Below are positions 52,680 through 60,472 of a DNA stretch of 64,000 nucleotides, piece after piece. Origin of the DNA: Pseudonocardia endophytica. GTDB taxonomy: Bacteria > Actinomycetota > Actinomycetes > Mycobacteriales > Pseudonocardiaceae. Position numbers and translations under genes: made by a program. The DNA lies in contig NZ_SMFZ01000001.1 of the NCBI RefSeq assembly GCF_004339565.1, forward strand, positions 1,426,001 to 1,490,000. Direction: 5' to 3'. The notes beneath the pieces are model-generated. The model saw only the letters and a program-made list of their open reading frames with translations, ran no database searches and had not been told where the DNA came from. Numbering within the stretch: the first letter of the stretch is position 1; the number at the start of each line of letters is the position of its first letter.

Positions 52680-53063
52680 GTGAGTGCCCCGCAGAACTTC
52701 TACGCCGAGGTGGGCGGGCATCCGGTGTTCCACCGGATCGTGGCCCGGTTCTACGAGCAGGTCGCCGAGGACGAGATTCTGCGCCCGCTCTACCCGGAGG
52801 AGGACCTCGGTCCCGCCGAGGACCGGCTGCGCATGTTCCTCGAGCAGTACTGGGGCGGCCCGCGCACGTACTCCGACCAACGCGGTCACCCTCGGTTACG
52901 GATGCGACACATGCCGTTCAAGGTCGGCCCCATCGAGCGCGACGCGTGGCTGCGCTGCATGAAGGTGGCCGTCGACGAGGCGGACCTGGACGACCCCCAC
53001 CGTGAGCAACTGTGGCACTACCTGCAGTACGCGGCCGCGAGTATGGTGAATTCGGACTTCTGA
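52680..53063 (+). CDS. glbO: Truncated hemoglobin, group II (trHbO)
   Basis: A small oxygen-binding heme protein of 127 residues (or 133 from ATG 52662). [37 protein letters not shown] holds the group II B-helix Tyr, [30 protein letters not shown] has the proximal His in RMRHMPF, and [19 protein letters not shown] carries the conserved Trp. GTG 52680 is preferred because it gives the trHbO opening [11 protein letters not shown]. The likely task is O2/NO handling near respiratory membranes. It is followed by the GH13-like gene, as glbO-aglA in mycobacteria. Confidence 0.93.
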   Translation: MSAPQNFYAEVGGHPVFHRIVARFYEQVAEDEILRPLYPEEDLGPAEDRLRMFLEQYWGGPRTYSDQRGHPRLRMRHMPFKVGPIERDAWLRCMKVAVDEADLDDPHREQLWHYLQYAAASMVNSDF

Positions 53064-53094
53064 TCGCACCCGTGCGCAGGCATCATGACGTTCT

Positions 53095-54462
53095 GTGAGC
53101 TGGTGGCGTGACGCGGTGGTCTACGCCGTCGACGTGCGCGCCTTCACCGAGCAGGGCCTGGACGGGGTGCGGGAACGGCTCGGCTACCTGGAGCTGCTCG
53201 ACGTCGACGCCGTCGCGCTCGGGCCGTCGGCCGTCTGCGGCCCTGGCGGCGAGCCACCCGCGCCGCCGGATCCGCTCGCGCGGCTGACCGACCGGGCGCG
53301 CGCCGCGGGCCTGCGGGTGCTCACCGGCCTGGCCCCCGGCCACGTCACGACCGACCACGAGTGGTTCCGCGAGGCCCTGCACTCCGATCCCGGCTCCGCG
53401 GCCCGGGAACGGCTGCACGTCCGCCGCGGGCGCGGTCCCAGCGGTTCGCTGCCGCCGACCGGATGGCGCGATCTCGCCGGCGGGCCCGCCTGGTCCCGGC
53501 TGGGGTCCGGTGAGGACTGGTACCTGCACCTGCCGGGGCCGGGACTGCCGGACGTGAACTGGGCCGACCCCGAGGTGTGGGCGGAGACCGAGAAGGCGAT
53601 CCGCTCCTGGTGCGACCGCGGCGTCGACGGGCTCTGGATCGACGGCGCGCACCTGCTGAGCCCTCGGCCGTCGTTCGACGAGGACCCCCGGCCGGACGAG
53701 CGGGGACCGTTGTCCGAGCCGGACGACCCGCGCACGGACCTGCCCGGCGTACACGAGGCGCACCGCACGGTCCGCGCCGTGCTCGACCACTACCCCGGGC
53801 GGATCGCCGCGGCGGGCGTCGACGTCGCCGACCCGGAGCGGTTCGCCGCCTACGGGCGACCGGACGAGCTGCACCTGGCCGTGCAGCAGGGGCTGCGGTA
53901 CGTGCCGTTCGACGCCGGGCGCATCCGGGAGGTCGTCGACGGGTCGCTGCGGGCGACGCGGGCCTCGGGTGCGACGCCCGGCTGGTCGCTGTGCCGCCCG
54001 GGCGACGCGCGTGCCGCGACCCGCTTCGGCGGCCGGGACCGTGCGCGGGCGATGGCGTTGCTGCTGCTCGCGCTCCCGGGTACCGCGGTGCTCGACGCCG
54101 GCGAGGAGTTGTGCCTGCCCGGCTGGGGCACCCCGGTGCCCGGCGTGGCCCGCGAGCCGTTCGCGTGGGCCGAGGCCCAGACCCAGCTGGAGGACCCGAC
54201 CTCGGCGCTCTCCCTGCACCGCCGCGCACTGGAGCTGCGACGGACGCACCCCGGTTTCACGTCCGTGGCCGGCACCGACGAGCTGGAGTGGTTCGGCGCA
54301 CCGGACGGCTGTCTCGCGTTCCGGCGCCCCGGCTCGTCGCTCGTGTGCGCGCTGAACACCTCCGCCGCTCCGGTCCCGCTGCCGCCCGGGGAACTGCTGA
54401 TCTCCAGCCGCTCCGCTCCTGTGGACGTCCTTCCGGCGTACAGCTCTGCCTGGTTGACCTGA
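53095..54462 (+). CDS. GH13-like alpha-glucosidase homologue with missing catalytic residues
   Basis: A 455-residue protein clearly related to GH13 alpha-glucosidases (AglA type): WWRDAVVYAVDVRAF, GPAWSRLGSGEDWYLHLPGPGLPDVNWADPEV, RGVDGLWIDGAHLL and RARAMALLLLALPGTAVLDAGEEL align well. But invariant sites are changed. In region II the R-X-D Arg is Trp (WID, nucleophile Asp 183 kept). The region III acid/base Glu is Val 242 (AAGVDV). Region IV NHD is PGD (Asp 304 kept). Region I D-x-V-P-N-H is G-L-A-P-G-H. The usual Y-D-V-x-D-Y segment after residue 43 is deleted. It is about 80 residues shorter than active relatives. It is therefore probably catalytically dead. A GTG start lies at 53095, 31 bp after glbO. 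Confidence 0.85.
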   Translation: MSWWRDAVVYAVDVRAFTEQGLDGVRERLGYLELLDVDAVALGPSAVCGPGGEPPAPPDPLARLTDRARAAGLRVLTGLAPGHVTTDHEWFREALHSDPGSAARERLHVRRGRGPSGSLPPTGWRDLAGGPAWSRLGSGEDWYLHLPGPGLPDVNWADPEVWAETEKAIRSWCDRGVDGLWIDGAHLLSPRPSFDEDPRPDERGPLSEPDDPRTDLPGVHEAHRTVRAVLDHYPGRIAAAGVDVADPERFAAYGRPDELHLAVQQGLRYVPFDAGRIREVVDGSLRATRASGATPGWSLCRPGDARAATRFGGRDRARAMALLLLALPGTAVLDAGEELCLPGWGTPVPGVAREPFAWAEAQTQLEDPTSALSLHRRALELRRTHPGFTSVAGTDELEWFGAPDGCLAFRRPGSSLVCALNTSAAPVPLPPGELLISSRSAPVDVLPAYSSAWLT

Positions 54463-54566
54463 TTTCCGTCACCGTGAGCCACGAGCGTCGTTGAGCCGGG
54501 CGATGCGTCACTCCGATGGAGGGACGAGACGGAATGCGACTCCTACGGGCGGTTACCGTGCACGCA

Positions 54567-55784
54567 ATGTCATCCCGCCGGCCTGAGGCGGATCCGACGA
54601 GCTCCGACCCCACGACGACCGGCGACGCGCCGGCCCGGCACTCGCTCGGCCCGCAGATCGCGGCCGTGCCGGATCCCGCGCCGCTGCGCCCGGCAGGCGA
54701 TCGGCACGTCGTGGAGCGACCCGATGCCACCGAGGGCATGCCCGGCGCCTGGTTCGCCGTCGTGCTGCGCGGTTACGACCGTGCCCAGGTGGATGCCCGC
54801 CTGGCCGAGCTGGACCGGCGGATCCGCGACGAGATCGTGCGCGCCGACACCGCGGAGGCGGCGGTCGCGACGGCGCGGGCACACGTGCGCCGTCTGCAGG
54901 ACTCGGGCACGCCGGGCGCCGAGGACCGCGGTTTCGGGCAGCGCGTCGAGCGGGTGCTCAACGCCGCCGAGCACGAGGCGGCCGCACTGCGGGCGAAGGC
55001 GTCCGACGAGGCGTCCGCGCTGCTCGACAAGGCCCGCGCGGACGCGGAGCGGGCGCGCAAGCAGACCGAGGAGGCCCTGCTCGGCCGGGCGGCGAAGCTC
55101 GACGACGAGTTCACCTCCCGCAGCTCCGCACTCGACGCGCGGGAGCAGGAGGTCGACCGGATCGTCGAACGCGCGCGTGCCGAGGCCGAGGAGATCCGCG
55201 CCGAGGCCGAGCGGCGCGCCGCCGAGGAGACCGCCGCCGCCGAGAGCCGTGCCGCCGACCTGCTGCGCGAGGCCGAGCGGACGATCGAGCGGCAGCGGGC
55301 GGACGCCACCCGTGACATCGGCCGGATGGCCGCCCTGCGGGACGAGGTCCGCCAGGAGCTGGCCCGCCTGCACGGCCTGCTCCGCGGTGAGCTCGACGAG
55401 CACAGCGTCCCCGCGGAGCTCGGGAGCGTGAGCGGGGTCGACACCGCCGTCGAGGATCTCGACGACGTCCGATCCGACGCGTCCGCGGACGAGCGGAGCG
55501 GGCGGGACGACGACCGGGTGAGCACCGCGGTCGGCGCGATCCCGCCGTTCACGACGTCCTCGATCGGCGTCCTGCCGTTCGGCGACCGGTCGGCGGGCGG
55601 CCCGGCCAACGGGAGGTCCTTCGCGTTCGGACTCGTTCCGGGCATGCGGGCCGACGACGCCGACGACCCGCACGGGACCGACGAGGCGGGCACGGCCCGG
55701 ACCAGCGACGACGCGGCGGACCACGATCCGGTGGCGGGCGGGACACCCACCCGGTCCACGATGCCGAGCCGGGGGCGTCGATAA
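54567..55784 (+). CDS. DivIVA-like coiled-coil protein
   Basis: A 405-residue cytoplasmic protein. Residues 55-90 (WFAVVLRGYDRAQVDARLAELDRRI) are a DivIVA/Wag31-type N-terminal module. Residues 90-280 form a long Glu/Ala/Arg coiled coil (EHEAAALRAKASDEASALLDKARADAERARKQTEEALL ... EQEVDRIVERARAEAEEIRAEAERRAAEET). The last 120 residues are acidic, Gly/Asp/Ser-rich and disordered. DivIVA proteins mark cell poles and septa and recruit the envelope machinery; this is not the canonical Wag31. Three possible starts exist (54516, 54534, 54567); 54567 was chosen because TACCGT, a -10-like hexamer, stands 14 bp upstream. It precedes the beta-propeller gene by 36 bp on the same strand. Confidence 0.75.
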   Translation: MSSRRPEADPTSSDPTTTGDAPARHSLGPQIAAVPDPAPLRPAGDRHVVERPDATEGMPGAWFAVVLRGYDRAQVDARLAELDRRIRDEIVRADTAEAAVATARAHVRRLQDSGTPGAEDRGFGQRVERVLNAAEHEAAALRAKASDEASALLDKARADAERARKQTEEALLGRAAKLDDEFTSRSSALDAREQEVDRIVERARAEAEEIRAEAERRAAEETAAAESRAADLLREAERTIERQRADATRDIGRMAALRDEVRQELARLHGLLRGELDEHSVPAELGSVSGVDTAVEDLDDVRSDASADERSGRDDDRVSTAVGAIPPFTTSSIGVLPFGDRSAGGPANGRSFAFGLVPGMRADDADDPHGTDEAGTARTSDDAADHDPVAGGTPTRSTMPSRGRR

Positions 55785-55820
55785 TCGGGTCTCGATGAGC
55801 CCCCGACCATCGCTCCCCGC

Positions 55821-58800
55821 ATGACGTCGCCGGCCGGCCCGCCGGACGGTGACGTCGACGGGGCAGGCGACCCCCCGCAGCAGGACCCGTCCGGGCTCGG
55901 CGAGGCCATTCGCACCGGACGCGTCCCGATCGTGCCCGGATCACTCGTCGAGCTCGTCATGCAGTCCGGGATCTCCTCGGCCGAGGAGCAGGACGCCGCT
56001 GACGGTGCCGACCGTGTCGACCGTGTCGACCGTGTCGACCGTGTCGACCGTGTCGACCGTGTCGACCGTGTCGACCGTGTCGACCGTGTCGACCGTGTCG
56101 ACCGTGTCGACCGTGTCGACCGTGTCGACCGTGTCGACCGTGTCGACCGTGTCGACCGTGTCGACCGTGTCGACCGTGTCGACCGTGCTGCCGACCGGGC
56201 CGCCGGAGCCGCCGGACCGCCCCGCGCGGAGGACGCCACCGACACCCGCGACCCGTCGCCACCGGGCGAGGTCGCGCGCGCCGAACCCGTCGCCACGGCC
56301 GACACCGTCGAGGATGCCGATCTCGGCGACCTGGGCGACGACCCGTTGGGCGTCGGACCGGTGGACGTCGGTCCCCCCACGGGACCCACGCCCCCATCGT
56401 CCGGGGCGGAGCGTACGCACGGCGACCCCCCGGAGGCGGGCGACACGCCGTTGCGTGATCGGTCGGACGATTCCGGCGCCACCCCGGCCACCGCGCCAGG
56501 CGACGTCGTCCCGCCGCCGATCGCGCCCCCGCCCGCCCGCGTTCCCGACCCGGAGACGGGTCCGACGCGGGAGGCCGCGTGGCACGACCCGGGCGGCGGC
56601 TCCTCGCCGGAGGACCCGGCCGGTGTGGACGACGACGAGAGCCCGTCGAAGCGGTGGCCGTTGTTCGGGGCGCGCCCGGACCGGGCCCCCGGCGACGGGC
56701 CGGAGACCGACGTGCTGCCCGGCATGGCGTTCGGACGGGTGCCGGGCCGGTACCCGTCCGCGGACCCGGTCACGTCGACCGGCCGGACCACGATGCCGGG
56801 CAGGCGGCGCACCGACCCGGTCGCCGACACCCCTGCTCCCCCGCCACGACCCACGATGCCGGGCCGGCCGGGGCCGCGCGGGCCCGTCGAGGACGAGCCG
56901 CCGCTCTCGGCGCCTCCCCCGGAGCACGCTCCCGCCGCCGACCGGGGCCGGACGACCGACGACGTGGCCGGGTTCCGTCCGACCGCACGTCCGGCCACTC
57001 CGGAGCGCGACGTGTCGGCGTCGGCGACGACCAATGTGATGCCGGCCGTCACCGACGACGGTCCGTCGGACCCCGACAGGACCGACGAGGCCGGCTACGA
57101 CGCGGACACCCGGACATGGTCGCCCGGCCACGACCCCGCGGGCGCCGCGGACACCGCACGTGGCGGGGACGCGGGCGGACGGGCACCGGCCGGGCCGCGC
57201 CCCTACGCCGTCGGCGACGCCGACCCGTCCGCTCCGGTGCGCGGCAACGGCGGGGACGCCAGTGGCTGGGCACCGGCCGGATCACGCCCGTTCACCGACG
57301 GCGACGCCGACCCGTCCGGCCCGGCGCGTGGCAACGGCGGGGACGCCAGTGGCTGGGCACCGGCCGCGCCGCGCCCGTACACGAACGGCACCGTCGGCCC
57401 CGTGCCGGCGAACGGTGCCCGGGGCCCCCAGGCGTTCCGTCCCACGGCGCCGGACGGCACCGGACGGTTCGGCGACCCCCGCACCACCGGGCCGCAGTCC
57501 CCGGATCCCCGGCCGACCGGATCCCGGCCGTCCGGTCTGCAGAGCACCGGCCCCCAGCCGGGCGGCGCGCAGACGCCTGGCCCGCAGACGCCCGGACCAC
57601 AGACGCCCGGACCACAGCCACCTGGACCGCAGCCCGCCGGCCCGCCGGCTGGGCCGTACCCGGCCGACCAGCGCCACGGCCACCGGTCGACAGGACCCCA
57701 GCCGGCCGGACCCCAGCCGAGCGGCACGGCCGGGTGGGCCCCACCGGCCACCGGTGCGCGCCCCGGCGAGCACACGAACGGCGCCGTCGACGCGACCGGG
57801 GCCCTGCGTCCGGCCGCGCCCGGGCGTCCGGACTCCGACCGGACGGCCGGCCCAGTGCCCGGCGGGACCGACACGCCGGACACGCGGGAGCAGGTGCGTC
57901 GCCCCGCCCCGGACGCGACGGTCGCCGCCCCGGCGGCGGGATCGGACGCGCCGGATGTGGCGCGGAACGGGCCGCAGGCGGCACCGGACGGGACCGGCAC
58001 GCCGGAGGCGACCGGAGCGACGGAGGCGACCGGAGCGGCGACGGCCACCGCGACCGCAGCGACGACCGGCACGGCGGGCACGGTCGCGGCGGCCGGCGCC
58101 GCGGAGGCCGGGACGGCGGGGGCGGCCGGAACCGAGGCGGCCACCGGTGGGGCGGCTGCCGTGGAGCCTCCGGCGAGGAAGACCACCCCGCCGCGCGACG
58201 CGATCATGTCCGCGAAGCCGCGGCACGGGCGCGGGGTGTCCCTCGGCGGCCTCGCGATCGGTATGGCCGCGATCCTGCTGGCTGCACTGACGATCTGGGC
58301 GATCGTCGCCCCGTCCACTCCGGACCCGCAGCCGGCCGGGGCGGGGTCGGCCGCGGAGTCCCCTGCGGCGCAGGCACTCCGGCCCGTGGACACGCCGCCC
58401 GCCGCGAGCCGCGCCGACCCGACCGTCCGGGCCACCGTGCCGGTCGCGCAGCGGCCGGAGGACGTCGCGGTCTCGCCCGGCGGACGGTTCGCCTACCTCG
58501 CGGTGCAGGACGCACCGCGGCTCGTCGTCCTGGACGCGTCCACCGACGCCGTGGCCGGCGAGATCCCGCTGCCCGGGCCGCCGCGGTTCGTCTCGATGTC
58601 CCCGGACGGCGCCCGCGCCTACGTCAGCATGTCCGACGACGGCGCCGCGGTGAACCTGCTCGGTGTCGTCGACGTCGTCGCGAACAAGCTGCTGTCGACC
58701 ATGCCGGTCGACCCGAACCCGACGGGTGTCGTCCCGTCGACGGACGGCCGCTTCGTCTACCTGGCCGGGCGCGGGTCCGGCAAGGTCGACGAGATCGACC

Positions 58801-59306
58801 CGGTCGCCGGCGTCCAGACCCGGTCCGTCCCGGTATCCCGCGACCCGTACGCCGTCGCCCCCTCCCCCGAAGGGGACCGCCTCTACGTCGCCAACCACGG
58901 GTCCGGCCAGCTGACCGTCGTCGACCCGAACACGCTCGGCGTCCTCGGCACCTACCCGGTCACCGGCGACGCCCAGGCCGTCGCCGCCTCCCCCACCGCG
59001 GGCCAGGTCGCCGTCGCAGGCCCGGACACCGACCGCGTCGCCGTGCTCGACCCGACCGACGGGCGCGAGATCGCCTCGGTCCGCGTCGACGGTCCGCCGA
59101 CCGCGCTCGCGTTCGCCCCTGACGGGCGGCACCTCTACGTCACCGTGGGCGACACGCTGACCGTCGTCGACACCGGGTCCTGGACCGAGGCCGGCAGCGC
59201 ACCGGTCGGCCCGAATCCCACCTCGATCGCCGTCTCCCCGGACGGGCGGACGGCGTGGGTCACGAACTCCGGCGGCGGTTCCGTCTCCGTCGTGACACTG
59301 GCCTGA
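55821..59306 (+). CDS. Membrane-anchored YVTN beta-propeller protein with long disordered region and DRV repeats
   Basis: A 1,161-residue protein. Residues 1-60 contain LGEAIRTGRVPIVPGSLVELVMQSG, a helical motif I cannot name. Residues 64-120 are 19 perfect DRV triplets encoded by a 9-bp tandem repeat. Residues 121-795 are Pro/Gly/Ala/Thr-rich and disordered, with repeated RGNGGDASGWAPA and PGPQ-type blocks. A transmembrane helix lies at about 806-831 (VSLGGLAIGMAAILLAALTIWAIV). The rest is a YVTN-type beta-propeller (VAQRPEDVAVSPGGRFAYLAV and about six further blades), placed outside the membrane. The disordered part would be cytoplasmic. Propeller domains usually bind proteins or ligands. 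With the DivIVA-like gene just upstream, a polar envelope role is plausible but unproven. Confidence 0.82.
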   Translation: MTSPAGPPDGDVDGAGDPPQQDPSGLGEAIRTGRVPIVPGSLVELVMQSGISSAEEQDAADGADRVDRVDRVDRVDRVDRVDRVDRVDRVDRVDRVDRVDRVDRVDRVDRVDRVDRVDRVDRAADRAAGAAGPPRAEDATDTRDPSPPGEVARAEPVATADTVEDADLGDLGDDPLGVGPVDVGPPTGPTPPSSGAERTHGDPPEAGDTPLRDRSDDSGATPATAPGDVVPPPIAPPPARVPDPETGPTREAAWHDPGGGSSPEDPAGVDDDESPSKRWPLFGARPDRAPGDGPETDVLPGMAFGRVPGRYPSADPVTSTGRTTMPGRRRTDPVADTPAPPPRPTMPGRPGPRGPVEDEPPLSAPPPEHAPAADRGRTTDDVAGFRPTARPATPERDVSASATTNVMPAVTDDGPSDPDRTDEAGYDADTRTWSPGHDPAGAADTARGGDAGGRAPAGPRPYAVGDADPSAPVRGNGGDASGWAPAGSRPFTDGDADPSGPARGNGGDASGWAPAAPRPYTNGTVGPVPANGARGPQAFRPTAPDGTGRFGDPRTTGPQSPDPRPTGSRPSGLQSTGPQPGGAQTPGPQTPGPQTPGPQPPGPQPAGPPAGPYPADQRHGHRSTGPQPAGPQPSGTAGWAPPATGARPGEHTNGAVDATGALRPAAPGRPDSDRTAGPVPGGTDTPDTREQVRRPAPDATVAAPAAGSDAPDVARNGPQAAPDGTGTPEATGATEATGAATATATAATTGTAGTVAAAGAAEAGTAGAAGTEAATGGAAAVEPPARKTTPPRDAIMSAKPRHGRGVSLGGLAIGMAAILLAALTIWAIVAPSTPDPQPAGAGSAAESPAAQALRPVDTPPAASRADPTVRATVPVAQRPEDVAVSPGGRFAYLAVQDAPRLVVLDASTDAVAGEIPLPGPPRFVSMSPDGARAYVSMSDDGAAVNLLGVVDVVANKLLSTMPVDPNPTGVVPSTDGRFVYLAGRGSGKVDEIDPVAGVQTRSVPVSRDPYAVAPSPEGDRLYVANHGSGQLTVVDPNTLGVLGTYPVTGDAQAVAASPTAGQVAVAGPDTDRVAVLDPTDGREIASVRVDGPPTALAFAPDGRHLYVTVGDTLTVVDTGSWTEAGSAPVGPNPTSIAVSPDGRTAWVTNSGGGSVSVVTLA
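56010..56189. repeat. 19 perfect copies of a 9-bp tandem repeat plus one partial
   Basis: GACCGTGTC repeated without a mismatch from 56010 to 56180, followed by the changed copy GACCGTGCT. The unit is a multiple of three, so the frame survives changes in copy number. Both strands are open across it, giving antisense VDT repeats that I do not call as a gene. Confidence 0.95.
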
Positions 59307-59336
59307 CGGCTCGTACCGTAGACCGGGCCCGACGGC

Positions 59337-60002
59337 TCACACCGTCAGCAGCGGCAGCGACGTGAGCCTCCTGCGCACGACGGCGCCGTAGCGCGCGTCG
59401 AGACGCACCCACGATCCCGTCGCGGACACGCGCACGACCGGGTCGGGGCCGGCCGCGTCGGCGTCGACGGCCGTCCCGCGTCCGCTCCGCTCGCCGAGGA
59501 ACCCCATCCCGGACATCGCGAACAGCACCCGCATCGGCACCTTCACCGGCCGCGCCGCGCCGGCGGAGACCGTCAGCACGGTCTGGTCGAGCAGCGACGC
59601 CGGTGGCCCCATCGGGCCGGCGTGTTCGCGGGCCAGAGCGATCCCGCGGTCGGCGAGCCCGTCGAGCTCGGCGACCGGGACGTCGTCGATCCGCTCCCAC
59701 CCGTCGTCCGGAGGCAGCTCCCCGGACCAGATCCCGCCCGACGGGCCCGGATCGACCGCCTCCGCACGCTCCACCGCCAGCGCCGTGAGCAGCGCCGACG
59801 CCGGCACCGTCTGTTGTGCGGGCTCCATCGACCCGGCCACCGAGCGCGTCACGAGCACGTCGAACGGGGTGTGCGCCCACGCCGTCACGCGCCCGCCGGC
59901 ACCGCGCAGCCGCACGGCCCCGGCCTGGTCGAGCCGCACGACGCGGGCGGTGAACGCGCCCAGGTCGTCGCGCGCGGCCGTGTCGGCCAGCCGGAGGGTC
60001 AC
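59337..60002 (-). CDS. Conserved actinobacterial hypothetical protein, gdh-locus type
   Basis: A 221-residue soluble protein, mostly beta and short helices, with TAWAHTPFDVLVTRSVAGSMEPAQQTVPASALLTALA, WERIDDVPVAELDGLADRGIALAREHAGPMGPPASLLDQ, and ARPVKVPMRVLFAMSGMGFLGE. I recall a hypothetical gene of this size beside the thioesterase and gdh in mycobacteria (Rv2474c), and this looks like its homologue. The GTG at 60002 overlaps the thioesterase stop (GTGA), so the two are coupled. No motif indicates a reaction. Confidence 0.75.
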   Translation of the reverse strand: MTLRLADTAARDDLGAFTARVVRLDQAGAVRLRGAGGRVTAWAHTPFDVLVTRSVAGSMEPAQQTVPASALLTALAVERAEAVDPGPSGGIWSGELPPDDGWERIDDVPVAELDGLADRGIALAREHAGPMGPPASLLDQTVLTVSAGAARPVKVPMRVLFAMSGMGFLGERSGRGTAVDADAAGPDPVVRVSATGSWVRLDARYGAVVRRRLTSLPLLTV

Positions 60003-60436
60003 GACGCCGCCTCGCCCGTGTCCGGCACGTACCGCTGCAGGAAGGCGCGCTCGTCGGCGTCCATCCGGCGGACGTTGCCGCTGCGCAGGTCGTAGAGCGC
60101 CATCCCGGTGGACGCGCGCACGGCGACCGGGTCGGTCTCGTCCGGACCGTCGTGCAACGCGTAGTCGATGGTGAACGACGCGGCCCGTACGTCCCGGACC
60201 GTCATCGTCACCCGGAGCGGCTCCGGCCGGTAGGCGATCTGCCGTTTGTACCCGACCTCCAGCCGTGCGACGAGCAGCCCGTCGGCGAACCCGGTCAGGC
60301 TCTCGCGGCCGGCCTGGGTGAACGCGAGCTCGATGCGCGCCTCCTCGAGCAGCGTGACCACGCGGGCGTGGTTCACGTGCCGGTAGGCGTCCAGATCGGT
60401 CCAGCGCAACGCGACGGAGGTGACGAACGGCGACAC
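59999..60436 (-). CDS. Hotdog-fold acyl-CoA thioesterase
   Basis: A 145-residue 4-hydroxybenzoyl-CoA thioesterase-type protein. RWTDLDAYRHVNHARVVTLLEEARIELAF carries the D-x-x-x-H-V-N active-site motif; VARLEVGYKRQIAYRPEPLRVTMTV and the final strand VRASTGMALYDL complete the hotdog fold. Likely a tetrameric cytosolic thioesterase for medium or aromatic acyl-CoA, specificity unknown. The start is a GTG at 60436. It lies downstream of gdh on the same strand, with the next gene overlapping its stop. Confidence 0.9.
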   Translation of the reverse strand: MSPFVTSVALRWTDLDAYRHVNHARVVTLLEEARIELAFTQAGRESLTGFADGLLVARLEVGYKRQIAYRPEPLRVTMTVRDVRAASFTIDYALHDGPDETDPVAVRASTGMALYDLRSGNVRRMDADERAFLQRYVPDTGEAAS

Positions 60437-60452
60437 GTCGTGCAGCCTCTCA

Positions 60453-60472
60453 GATCGCCCCTCCGGGGGATC
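60453..60472. terminator. GATC-bounded hairpin after gdh
   Basis: GATCGCCCC-TCC-GGGGGATC. The TGA stop of gdh (60471-60473) is part of the right arm (TGATC on the minus strand). The stem is short and could reduce read-through into the thioesterase gene, or expose GGAGGGG as a ribosome-binding region. Confidence 0.4.

Noticed and set aside
55941-57131. Minus-strand frame with VDT repeats opposite the DRV repeats
   Set aside because: The 9-bp repeat is open on both strands. The plus-strand protein has a transmembrane helix and propeller, the minus-strand frame has nothing.
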